Assembly: GCF_002943425.1 (NCBI RefSeq)
Contig: NZ_PTRA01000006.1
Coordinates: forward strand, 62,001-126,000
Reading direction: 5' to 3'
From: Siphonobacter curvatus
GTDB taxonomy: Bacteria > Bacteroidota > Bacteroidia > Cytophagales > Spirosomataceae
DNA: 64,000 bases
Below, one piece after another: positions 56,033 to 64,000 of this stretch (its first letter is position 1; the number at the start of each line of letters is the position of its first letter). A program made the position numbers and the translations under genes. Under the pieces are notes generated by a model. It saw only the letters and a list, made by a program, of their open reading frames with translations, had not been told where the DNA came from and searched no databases.

Positions 56033-56905
56033 CTAAATCAGTTCCTCAGAGTGGCTATTCAGTACTCTTTTTTTACTTTCTTTAGTTAGATGAAGCTTCA
56101 TCTGAACTAACTGAGCGACTTGTATTAGACGGTTTTGAAAGGAACGATCTTTTGCGTTTTTAAAAGGTTCTGAGGTATCGAGCTTCTTTGGTTCAACCTC
56201 CGCCAGTGTTGTTTTAAGCGTATTCGGTACGGAGGTGAGTATAGGTTGGACCTGTACTTGCTTTTGCTGACAGAAGCTCGGGAACCACTCACATTGGTGC
56301 TGATAAGCAGTATACACTCCGAAAAGTAGACCGCTAATTAGTAGTAGCGAGCCACCAATGTACGATCTGCTCAGGGTTGTCCAGCGACTTGTTGGATGAG
56401 CGATTAAGGCCACTTCTCTGATTTCTGATTCCGCTTGGATAAATAAAAGGGCAGACTGTGGCTTCGGAAATGATTGACTACTTAAATAACGTATGTGTAT
56501 ATACGTTATTTTGTTGGATGCTTCAATCCGCGAGTTTGCTCGGTAATCGGGGTATTGATCGCTTGCTATCTGGAATAACTCAGGGCGGTCGCTGTGGATA
56601 GAAATAGATTTAACTGTTGCGTCAGGTTGTACGGTCAGGAGTGCAAATTCAGGTTTCGAAACCTTGACTGGATGAAAGTCAATGACTGTTGTGCTGAGTT
56701 CAAGATGCAGTTTATGTTCAATCAGACAAGGTTTTAGTTGTTCGATTGAAGAATTACGCAAAGCATCTGTCTGTTGTAAAGAACTTATGGGGCACATCCC
56801 CGAATGAGTAGCAGGTACCCGTGTAGATTCGGCCGAAAAGCTATGAAAGCTGTTCGGAACAGGGTCATGGGATAGTTTACTAAAATAAGGCTTTCGTATA
56901 GACAT
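56033..56905 (-). CDS. One-TM protein with a beta-sandwich (ASH-like) domain, unknown function
   Basis: 290 residues from ATG 56905; a TTG 36 bp upstream is less likely. No N-terminal signal. Residues 65-185 read like an Ig-type domain of the ASPM/SPD-2/Hydin kind: LELSTTVIDFHPVKVSKPE, VKSISIHSDRPELFQI, then ALLFIQAESEIREVALIAHP. One TM helix follows (SYIGGSLLLISGLLFGVYTA) and then about 85 residues on the other side, rich in Lys and Gln. The family is not recognised by sequence; the domain idea rests on the strand pattern only. Isolated between two glycosyltransferase genes. Confidence 0.6.
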   Translation of the reverse strand: MSIRKPYFSKLSHDPVPNSFHSFSAESTRVPATHSGMCPISSLQQTDALRNSSIEQLKPCLIEHKLHLELSTTVIDFHPVKVSKPEFALLTVQPDATVKSISIHSDRPELFQIASDQYPDYRANSRIEASNKITYIHIRYLSSQSFPKPQSALLFIQAESEIREVALIAHPTSRWTTLSRSYIGGSLLLISGLLFGVYTAYQHQCEWFPSFCQQKQVQVQPILTSVPNTLKTTLAEVEPKKLDTSEPFKNAKDRSFQNRLIQVAQLVQMKLHLTKESKKRVLNSHSEELI

Positions 56906-57515
56906 ACTTCTTCCGTATTCTTTGAAACAGCCTTTGCTCAAAAGAAAGCAAGTCTGTCAAAGAGTTTAGTATCGAACATTTCGCAAACGACTGTCCTACT
57001 TTTGGCGGAAAAAGTATGGAAAAAAGCGGTTGATGTTATTTCAGAACATTCACCAAGTTTTGTAGCGGTATACCTGGTCAAATACTCAATATATTAACAT
57101 ACAATAATCATGCCAATTCAAAATGAACGTATAGTGGGGAAGTTATCTCCCGTAATCGTTCGCTTCTTTAATTCAACTCTTCCTGGTAGGGTAAAATCCA
57201 TCCCAACAAAACTGAAAAACTGAGATGCTAGGACCATGCACTTTATATCAGTTGTTGTTGAAACAAAAAATACTATTGTACAATGGCTAATTAAAATATA
57301 ACTAATCTTATGAGCGGTAAGATTACGGATGTAAAGTGAAGAAAACGGCGGTATATCCTCAGTATGACGGTGTTAAGTTAAAGACTCAAACCAATACTGC
57401 CAAATATCTGCCTGTTTTTCTTCGAAAATTTACGTTTAACTTTCACAAAATCTCGACGTAAAATGTACTATTTTGAGTTCGTGACAATTATCCGTAAGGC
57501 TTGTTTCGCCTCTAG
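56906..57515. other. Intergenic region without recognised gene
   Basis: About 610 bp, AT-rich. No gene, repeat or RNA is seen. It contains the promoter of the one-TM protein gene and the end of the WecG/TagA gene, but no clear terminator hairpin was found. Confidence 0.4.
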
Positions 57516-58262
57516 CTAAGAAGCTTTGGGTTGAAGCATTGCCCGCGTAACTAACCAGATATACGTACTATTGGTGATGGCGTAACGTTTGAATAGGCGA
57601 CGGGGCTCAAGCATAAAACGGTAAACCCATTCCAATCCGGACGCTCGCATCCAGTTAGGTGCCTTGGATTGTAAGCCTACCATCATGGGCAAGGCCCCTC
57701 CAATACCAATCATGGCTGCCTGAACTTTTCCTTTCATAGCGGCCATCCATCGTTCCTGTTTAGGACAGCCTAGTGCTACAAAAACAAGCTGGGCTCCACT
57801 GCGATTAATCATGGCTGCCGTTTCATCCTCCTCGGCGGACGTTAAGGGTCGGAAGGGAGGACTGTAATAACCCGCTACCTGCAATTGAGGATGGGTCTTT
57901 TTTAAATATCGATCGGTTGCCTCTAGCATTTGGGGCGTTCCTCCGTAGAAATACACAGCAATACCCTTCTTCTCGGCTTCCGCTATCAAGTCGGGCATCA
58001 AATCAAGCCCGGCGACCCGTTCCTGATCGTATCCGTGAATGAGTTTAAGTCCCCAGGTAAGGGGCCTTCCATCGGGAGTAGCCATGTCTGCCTGATTCAC
58101 CACCTCCGCAAAGGATGCGTCCCGATACGCTTCGACCAGCATGTGTACGTTTGAAACGCAGGTATAGGCTGAAGTTCGTTGTTGGGCCATGGCAATCTGA
58201 CGATCAATGAAACTGGCATAATGACCCGTCGTCAAATCAATACTAATAAGTTTCTTTTTCAT
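57516..58262 (-). CDS. WecG/TagA/CpsF-family glycosyltransferase (GT26)
   Basis: 248 residues. YTCVSNVHMLVEAYRDA, ATPDGRPLTWGLKL, GLDLMPDLIAEAEKKGIAVY, FYGGTPQMLEAT, LVFVALGCPKQERWMA and GIGGALPMMVG are the conserved blocks of the family (Thr-Pro-Asp-Gly with the catalytic Asp). Such enzymes add ManNAc or ManNAcA (or a similar N-acetyl sugar) to the lipid-linked first sugar. It probably supplies the second sugar of the repeat unit begun by the transferase at 48696. Confidence 0.92.
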   Translation of the reverse strand: MKKKLISIDLTTGHYASFIDRQIAMAQQRTSAYTCVSNVHMLVEAYRDASFAEVVNQADMATPDGRPLTWGLKLIHGYDQERVAGLDLMPDLIAEAEKKGIAVYFYGGTPQMLEATDRYLKKTHPQLQVAGYYSPPFRPLTSAEEDETAAMINRSGAQLVFVALGCPKQERWMAAMKGKVQAAMIGIGGALPMMVGLQSKAPNWMRASGLEWVYRFMLEPRRLFKRYAITNSTYIWLVTRAMLQPKAS

Positions 58263-58923
58263 GAGATGAGGGTAAACAGCTCAATCCGTACGTTACACAG
58301 AAATTCTCTGGCGATCAAAATCGCTGAAAACACTTGGCTAAATGGGAATTCAAAACCCTTGATGACGGATCGAGGGTACTTTTAGCTGCGGCGGTGGCGG
58401 CCGACGAAGAGGAATGGAATCCGGTTTGCTCCGGTTAGTTGGCGAATACTTAAACCGACTGCAAACCATATTGTTTTTCGAACTGGAAAATAACGTCCAT
58501 ACAAGTGGGCGAATCAGCCAGACCTCAAGGGCAATCTACTAGGGAATTAGGGACTGAACAGGCCAGGGGAGGGGCGGAGTAAAGTGCTTGTTCAGCGGGG
58601 CTAAATTAATCTAATAATATTGTAAATGCCTACTATTCATTAGTTTTATTTTGCAATAGAACCTTATTGTAGGTGTAGATTGTTTCGGATTTAGCCGTTT
58701 CACAAAACGAATACTTCTGCAGATATAAAGTTGAGAAAAGTTTGTAAAAGTTTTCAACGGAGGGATTACTGAAATCAAACGTCCCCACCCAGGACTCTTC
58801 TGCAATTCCTTCGTTTGTCAACTCCGTCCCTCAAATTGGGGATTGGTCCTCCTCCTGGGCGACCGTTACCTTTGTTGCCACCGGGTAAGGACCGGCAAAC
58901 GTTCAACCAAATCTATCAATCCT
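58263..58923. other. Intergenic region with the promoter of the lipoprotein-hydrolase-nuclease cassette
   Basis: About 660 bp. Short overlapping minus-strand frames at 58611-58821 have no protein character. The right end carries a good promoter (58843-58874). Nothing else recognised. Confidence 0.5.
58843..58874 (+). promoter_or_regulatory. Bacteroidota-type promoter (TTG - 21 bp - TACCTTTG)
   Basis: The -33 element TTG (58843-58845) and the -7 box TACCTTTG (58867-58874) match the TTG / TAnnTTTG consensus with a normal spacer. Transcription would start near 58881, giving a 43-nt leader before the lipoprotein ATG. This supports the short start chosen for that gene. Confidence 0.6.
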
Positions 58924-59199
58924 ATGAAAAAGCAACAAAGCGTGTATGCGTTCGGAATAGGCATTCTGTTCTTAAGCCTGATGAGCTGTTCGAAAAGTGG
59001 TCCCGGTGCTACGAACGCCTGCGAAAACCAGGCGGACAAGATAGCTGCCGCCGCCAATGCCTATGTCAGCAATCCGGGCAAAAATACCTGCGAGGCTTAC
59101 AAAGCTGCGATTAACGATCTTTTCAAAACTTGCCCCACGTATTACACGGGTGTCTCGAAACAGACCTTGGAGGATTTCAACAATACACCCTGTCAGTAA
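58924..59199 (+). CDS. Small Cys-rich lipoprotein
   Basis: 91 residues from ATG 58924, first codon of the signal MKKQQSVYAFGIGILF with lipobox LMSC. The mature part has four Cys (NACENQ, KNTCEAY, KTCPTYY, TPCQ) that could form two disulfides, and is otherwise helical. Family not recognised. It is the first gene of the cassette with the hydrolase and nuclease, 137 bp before the former. A role as periplasmic partner or immunity-like protein is possible but only inferred from position. Confidence 0.7.
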   Translation: MKKQQSVYAFGIGILFLSLMSCSKSGPGATNACENQADKIAAAANAYVSNPGKNTCEAYKAAINDLFKTCPTYYTGVSKQTLEDFNNTPCQ

Positions 59200-59336
59200 A
59201 GCCGTCCAAAATGATTCTTCAAGCACAGGGCTAGTTTCGCTCGTAAAAGCCTACAGACTCAAGGCAAGGAAACGTTTTCTATTCATCTTTGGAAGGCAGG
59301 GCCATTCAGGTTGCTGCCTGGATACCTTCAACCGCT

Positions 59337-60437
59337 ATGCGTAAAAACATCATCATCTGTTGTGATGGAACGGCCAACGAGCTTGACGAGCCGAACCGTA
59401 CCTCCAATGTTATGCAGTTGTTCTGCCACCTCAAGGATGTTGATTCGCAACGGCAGGTTGCCTACTACGATCCGGGCGTGGGCACTCGCGGGTATTCGTT
59501 CTTGGATGGCTGGGACCAGATTACGGGCTGGACGGTAGACGAAAACGTAAAGCAGGCGTATGAATTCCTGATGAATTTTTACGAAGCCGGCGACCGTATC
59601 TACCTCTTCGGCTTCAGTCGGGGAGCCTATACCGTTCGCGTACTGACGGGACTCCTCGCCAAATGCGGCATTCTGCACAAACGAAATACGAATCTCATCG
59701 ACTATGCTTTTAAAATATTCCGGCGACGGAATAATGAGGGGCAAGCCAAAAACTTCCGGGACATTCTCTCGCGAACCGTAGACGTACATTTCCTGGGCGT
59801 TTGGGATACCGTAAGTACCGTTTTACGAAAAGGATACTTGAGCCCCTTACCCGACTATTTCCGGGATACCATTCTATCGAGTCAGGTGCGGTATGCCTGT
59901 CAGGCCTTGGCCATTGATGATCGCCGTCGGAGTCTGTTCAAACCCATTCGCTGGAGTCCGCCCGAGGGATTAGATCGCATGGAGCAAGTGTGGTTCGCCG
60001 GAGCCCATTCAGATGTGGGAGGCGGATACCAATCCGATCCCGATACTAAACGACGCATGGCTAACCTCCCGCTTCGCTGGATGATGAAACGGGCGTATGT
60101 GCATGGTCTACTACTGAACGATTTTACCGATCTTGAAAGCATTGCCCGACTCGACGACGCCCTGGCTACTCTTCACTGGCCGCATCGGCGTATGCCCTGG
60201 AAACTCTTGCCTTTCTTAAACGGAAGTCGTACGATTCCCGCCGCCGAAGCAACGCGGGACCAGACGAAGCTACTATACCCCCGTTTGCACGAATCCGTTC
60301 TGTATCGCCTGCACCATCCCGTTACTAAGTACCATCCCGACAATCTGCCCGTCGAATATGATGTCGTGGACGATGCCGGGCGGGTGCTCCGCCAGGTCAG
60401 AGTAACCCGGCCGTCGGTCTCACTGGCGGAAGTGTAA
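59337..60437 (+). CDS. DUF2235 alpha/beta hydrolase (Tle1-like phospholipase family)
   Basis: 366 residues from ATG 59337 (MRKNIIICCDGTANE); an upstream TTG only adds a non-conserved stretch. No signal peptide. The nucleophile elbow GFSRGAY has Ser94, GVWDTV has Asp157, and AGAHSDVGGG has His224 and Asp226; these match the catalytic set of DUF2235 proteins, the family that includes type VI secretion phospholipase effectors such as Tle1. The core is compact, lacking the long membrane-insertion part of secreted Tle1, so it may act inside the cell. No T6SS genes are near. Same direction as the protease-nuclease gene, 75 bp upstream of it. Confidence 0.88.
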   Translation: MRKNIIICCDGTANELDEPNRTSNVMQLFCHLKDVDSQRQVAYYDPGVGTRGYSFLDGWDQITGWTVDENVKQAYEFLMNFYEAGDRIYLFGFSRGAYTVRVLTGLLAKCGILHKRNTNLIDYAFKIFRRRNNEGQAKNFRDILSRTVDVHFLGVWDTVSTVLRKGYLSPLPDYFRDTILSSQVRYACQALAIDDRRRSLFKPIRWSPPEGLDRMEQVWFAGAHSDVGGGYQSDPDTKRRMANLPLRWMMKRAYVHGLLLNDFTDLESIARLDDALATLHWPHRRMPWKLLPFLNGSRTIPAAEATRDQTKLLYPRLHESVLYRLHHPVTKYHPDNLPVEYDVVDDAGRVLRQVRVTRPSVSLAEV

Positions 60438-60512
60438 ACCAATGGCGGATGCTGGAAACAAGCCGGGCGTTTGAGCGTTGTAGGAGAGTCGCCTTAACTT
60501 TTATCCGATCTC

Positions 60513-62363
60513 ATGGCTCAGCAAAACCAAGCAACGTACGCCCCGAACTTCATGGAGAAACTCAAACAGTTTGTCCGGACACGGGGAGCGGATTATTTAC
60601 TGGACAAGAACATTTCTTCCATTGGGATAGGGTATAAGTGTGTGGATGGAAAAAGAAGCCGGGAAGTAGTCATCCAGTTTACCGTCGAAACGAAAGTACA
60701 GCCGGAAGTGCTGCCTTCGCTCGGCACAATACTCATTCCCGGGGCCATCGTAGTGGATGGTCAGGAAGTCCCGACCGATGTACTGGAGCGAAGTTTCCAG
60801 GCTTCGTTTTTGGTGGTGGATGAACGGGTATCCAACCCCCGCAAAATTCATCTGGATCCTATCGTTCCGGGAATCAGCGTATCGCATCATCAACTCTCGG
60901 CGGGTACCCTTGGGTGCATCGTATACGGACGAACGGACGGAACCCCGTACGTGCTGAGTAACTGGCACATTTTGCAGGGTCCGCTGGGACAACTCGGCGA
61001 TACGATTGTACAGCCAGGGCCGCACGACGATAACCGGATCGAACGCAATCGACTGGGCCGACTGGTACGCTCACACCTGGGAGCTGCGGGAGACTGTGCG
61101 ATCGCCAGTATCGAAACGCGGAATTTTGATGCTAGCGTTTTTGAACTGGACGTCGTACCGAATCAACTCGGCGAACCCGAACTGGGGGATACAGTCGTGA
61201 AGAGCGGACGAACCTCGGGTGTGACACACGGCATCGTGACTCGGGTGCATACGATGGCTAAAATCAACTACGGATTTCCAATCGGGGAGCAGTCGATTGG
61301 TGGCTTCGAAATCAGTCTGGACCCGGATCATGCACCCACGGTTGGGGAGCTGAGTCAGGCTGGCGACTCGGGATCAATCTGGCTTTTCAAAACACCCGAA
61401 GGACAACCAAGTCCGATTCTGGCGGGCTTACACTTTGCGGGAGAGTCTTCGGGGAGTCCCGAGCAATATGCCCTGGCCTGTTATCCGCGTTCGGTATTCG
61501 AGAAGTTGGACATCAGTTTAGTACCGCCCCAGCACGCACTTCCGCCCGAATTAGGGTTTAACCCTGCTTTTCTTGGACCGGCAGTAGCTGTACCCAAGCT
61601 TTCGACGGATCAGCAACTGGATGCGGTTCTGCTCGGGGGTTCCGAAATCATTCCGTATACGCACTTTTCCCTCGCCATGAGTAAATCCCGACGGTTTGCC
61701 TATTGGGTAGCCTGGAATATTGACGGCGGAAACCTCAAGAAAATTACGCGTAAAAACCTGAGCTTCGCACTGGACCCCCGCTTGCCCGCCGAATACCAGG
61801 TGGGCGATTCGCTGTACGCCAGCAATCGTCTGGATCGGGGACATATTGCCCGACGGGCCGATCTGATCTGGGGCACCATGGCCGAAGCTCAGCAAGCCAA
61901 TAAAGACTCCTTTTTCTTCACCAACATTACCCCGCAGATGGACAATTTCAACCAGAGTTCGCAGGGTGGAATCTGGGGGAAACTGGAAGATGCCGTATTC
62001 GAACAAACGGAGGTGGATCACTTAAAAGTAAGTGTCATCGGCGGACCCGTTTTCCGAACGGATGATCAGGTCTTTCGCGGCGTAGCCATTCCACGTGAAT
62101 TTTATAAAATTCTGGCTTATGTAGAAGCGGGCACATTGAAAGTCAGGGCATTCCTGCTTACGCAGAATCTCAATGATTTATCCTTTTTGAATTTAGATGC
62201 CTTTAAAGTGTACCAGGTAAGTCTGACGGAACTTGAGCAACGAGCGGGTTTTACACTTTCGGACCTTTTGAAAAACGCCGACGATTTTGCTCTGGAGGTG
62301 CGTGGGATGCTGGCTCCAGTTGAACGGCAACCCCTGTCGTCGCTTTCGGATATTCAGTGGTAG
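60513..62363 (+). CDS. Trypsin-like protease fused to DNA/RNA non-specific endonuclease
   Basis: 616 residues, no signal peptide. Residues 115-335 are a chymotrypsin-fold domain with an apparent catalytic triad: His152 (LSNWHIL), Asp194 (AAGDCAIA) and Ser286 (SQAGDSGSIW), plus KSGRTSGVTHG. Residues 370-600 are a beta-beta-alpha-metal nuclease of the NUC/EndoG type, with DRGH at 441-444 (LDRGHIARRADLIWG) and the metal-binding Asn480 in NITPQMDNFN. The first 110 residues match neither domain; IGIGYKCVDGK recalls the lead-in of Nal1-like proteases. Both active sites look intact. The protease may release or activate the nuclease; this is inference. Operon partner of DUF2235. Confidence 0.88.
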   Translation: MAQQNQATYAPNFMEKLKQFVRTRGADYLLDKNISSIGIGYKCVDGKRSREVVIQFTVETKVQPEVLPSLGTILIPGAIVVDGQEVPTDVLERSFQASFLVVDERVSNPRKIHLDPIVPGISVSHHQLSAGTLGCIVYGRTDGTPYVLSNWHILQGPLGQLGDTIVQPGPHDDNRIERNRLGRLVRSHLGAAGDCAIASIETRNFDASVFELDVVPNQLGEPELGDTVVKSGRTSGVTHGIVTRVHTMAKINYGFPIGEQSIGGFEISLDPDHAPTVGELSQAGDSGSIWLFKTPEGQPSPILAGLHFAGESSGSPEQYALACYPRSVFEKLDISLVPPQHALPPELGFNPAFLGPAVAVPKLSTDQQLDAVLLGGSEIIPYTHFSLAMSKSRRFAYWVAWNIDGGNLKKITRKNLSFALDPRLPAEYQVGDSLYASNRLDRGHIARRADLIWGTMAEAQQANKDSFFFTNITPQMDNFNQSSQGGIWGKLEDAVFEQTEVDHLKVSVIGGPVFRTDDQVFRGVAIPREFYKILAYVEAGTLKVRAFLLTQNLNDLSFLNLDAFKVYQVSLTELEQRAGFTLSDLLKNADDFALEVRGMLAPVERQPLSSLSDIQW

Positions 62364-62430
62364 GAAAAGGAGCGGAAGCACGGCGAAAAAACGAGTAATC
62401 ATTTCTTAGACCTTCGATACTGATTTGATT

Positions 62431-64000
62431 ATGGAACCGATTCAATCCTTTCGCGAGCTTTCGCTTCCGGCGGTCCTTCGCCCTTCGTACCATCCATCGC
62501 CGCTGGCCTGGGAAGATCAGGTCCTGTATTTTCTGTTACTCGACCGGTTTTCCGATGGGCAGGAACAGGACTATTTGAACAATGAAGGCCAGCTCGTTAC
62601 TACAGGACAAACACCCCGTTTCCAACCTGAAGACGCCGGTAATGCCCTGACGCCCGATGCTGAAGCCTGGCAGCAGGCAGGCGAACGTTTTGTGGGCGGA
62701 ACGCTCCGTGGACTGAAAAGTAAGATCGGTTATCTGAAACGCCTAGGAATTTCAGCGATCTGGATTAGTCCGGTTTTCAAACAAGTCGCCTCGCAGGAAA
62801 CGTATCACGGCTACGGAATCCAGAATTTTCTGGAAATCGAACCCCGCTTCGGAACGCAGCAGGACTTAATCGACGTCGTGGAAACGGCCCATGAGCACGG
62901 CATCTACGTAATTCTGGATATTATTTTAAACCATTCTGGTGACGTATTTGCCTACGAAACCGGACAACCCGTATACGCCAGCGGTGCGGTTTTTCCGGTA
63001 CGCGGATATCGAAATGCGGAGGGGCAGCCTACATTACCCTTTGCTCCGCAAGCAGTCGGAGCTTGGCCTGATGGAGCCGTGTGGCCCTCCGAACTCCAGC
63101 AGCCCCAAACCTTTACCCGAAAAGGTAAAATTCAGTATTGGGATCACGACCCGGAATTTTTGGAAGGCGATTTCGAATCCCTGAAAGACATTCATCACGG
63201 TTACGGACCTCTGGATGCCTACCGGCCTTCCGAGGCACTCCTGCACCTCGCCGAAGCGTATAAATACTGGATTGCCCTGGCGGATCTCGATGGCTTTCGA
63301 ATCGATACCGTAAAGCACATGGACCTGGGAGCGACCCGTTTTTTCTCTTCGGTCATCCGGGAATTTACCTTAGCAATCGGCAAGGAAAATTTTTACCTGA
63401 TCGGAGAAATAACGGGCGGTCGTCAGCGGGCATTTACCACGCTGGAACTTACGGGACTCGATGCGGCACTGGGTATCGACGATATTCCCGACAAACTGGA
63501 ATACCTGGTAAAAGGCTACCGTAACCCAGCGGAATACTTCAGTTTGTTTCGCAATTCAGAATTAGTTCAGAAAGAATCGCACAGCTGGTTTCGGAATAAG
63601 GTAGTTACCCTGTTCGACGATCACGATCAGGTACGGAAGGGGCCACAAAAGGCTCGTTTTTGTGCCGATGCGATGGGCTCCCGGCAATTATTGGCGGTGA
63701 TCGGTTTCAATGTTACTTCGCTGGGTATTCCCTGTTTGTACTACGGAACGGAGCAGGCGTTTGACGGACACGGTGCCCACGACCGCTATATCCGGGAGAG
63801 TATGTTTGGGGGAGCCTTCGGAGCCTTTCGTAGCAAAGGAGTGCATTTTTTTCGGGAGGATAGCCCCTGGTTTCCTGAAATTAGCAAGCTACTGGCGGTA
63901 CGCAAACAGGAAATCGCCCTGCGACGGGGTCGGCAATACCTGCGGGAAATTTCCGGCGATGGCACCCATTTTGGTTATCCGCGTCTTTGGGGAGCGTCCA
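62431..64000 (+). CDS. GH13 alpha-amylase-family enzyme (3' end outside window)
   Basis: Starts at ATG 62431 and is open to the window end (523 residues seen). The TIM-barrel motifs of GH13 are present: LDIILNHSGD (region I), DLDGFRIDTVKH with the nucleophile Asp (region II), LIGEITGG with the general acid Glu (region III) and TLFDDHDQ (region IV). VLYFLLLDRFSDG is the usual opening. No signal peptide, so cytoplasmic. It acts on alpha-glucans such as glycogen or maltodextrin. It lies 67 bp after the protease-nuclease gene and may be part of the same transcript. Confidence 0.92.
   Translation, partial: MEPIQSFRELSLPAVLRPSYHPSPLAWEDQVLYFLLLDRFSDGQEQDYLNNEGQLVTTGQTPRFQPEDAGNALTPDAEAWQQAGERFVGGTLRGLKSKIGYLKRLGISAIWISPVFKQVASQETYHGYGIQNFLEIEPRFGTQQDLIDVVETAHEHGIYVILDIILNHSGDVFAYETGQPVYASGAVFPVRGYRNAEGQPTLPFAPQAVGAWPDGAVWPSELQQPQTFTRKGKIQYWDHDPEFLEGDFESLKDIHHGYGPLDAYRPSEALLHLAEAYKYWIALADLDGFRIDTVKHMDLGATRFFSSVIREFTLAIGKENFYLIGEITGGRQRAFTTLELTGLDAALGIDDIPDKLEYLVKGYRNPAEYFSLFRNSELVQKESHSWFRNKVVTLFDDHDQVRKGPQKARFCADAMGSRQLLAVIGFNVTSLGIPCLYYGTEQAFDGHGAHDRYIRESMFGGAFGAFRSKGVHFFREDSPWFPEISKLLAVRKQEIALRRGRQYLREISGDGTHFGYPRLWGAS

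Noticed and set aside
58611-58821. Two overlapping short minus-strand frames
   Set aside because: Neither has protein character, and the region leads into a + strand promoter.
59337-60437. DUF2235 gene as a type VI secretion effector
   Set aside because: No VgrG, Hcp, PAAR or adaptor genes are in the window, and the protein is the short form without a membrane-insertion region, so secretion is not claimed.

Overview
The window looks like DNA from a Bacteroidota species, most likely of the order Cytophagales. The signs are a SusC/SusD pair, a hybrid two-component regulator (HTCS), many lipoproteins with lipobox signals, TAnnTTTG-type -7 promoter boxes and no clear Shine-Dalgarno sequences. 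The genus cannot be fixed from the sequence alone. No rRNA, tRNA or CRISPR array was seen.

Layout. 1-4480: a truncated HEAT-repeat membrane transporter, a secreted sugar-mutarotase-fold protein and an OmpA-family protein. 4612-12698: a tripartite heavy-metal RND efflux system (pump, adaptor, TolC-like channel) transcribed away from its two-component regulator. 12779-14896: a PQQ-dependent dehydrogenase with a cytochrome c domain. 14913-18910: a plasmid-type replication and partition module. It holds about ten iterons, a perfect DnaA box, a Rep_3 initiator, a ribbon-helix-helix protein, ParA, and more than 20 copies of an AACGTT-like motif that probably form the centromere. Either the whole window lies on a megaplasmid or chromid, or a plasmid has integrated here.

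19631-35951: a polysaccharide utilisation locus with an HTCS regulator, a GH88 unsaturated uronyl hydrolase, two PF05426-type lyases, SusC, SusD, two surface lipoproteins and a heparinase II/III-type lyase. Together they suggest uptake and beta-elimination of a uronic-acid polymer, with GH88 removing the unsaturated sugar from the products.

37245-58262: an exopolysaccharide locus. Its core operon on the minus strand (51699 to 38773) encodes a Wzc-like kinase, an initiating sugar transferase, several glycosyltransferases, a Wzx flippase and a Wzy-like polymerase. Two paralogous beta-helix lipoproteins lie at its two ends. A further glycosyltransferase, an unusual one-TM protein and a WecG/TagA enzyme follow. 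No Wza exporter is present.

58867-64000: a cassette starting at a good Bacteroidota promoter. It encodes a small lipoprotein, a DUF2235 alpha/beta hydrolase, a fusion of a trypsin-like protease with a DNA/RNA non-specific nuclease, and an alpha-amylase-family enzyme cut by the window end. The protease-nuclease fusion beside a Tle1-like hydrolase is the least explained part of the window and the best candidate for an undescribed system.
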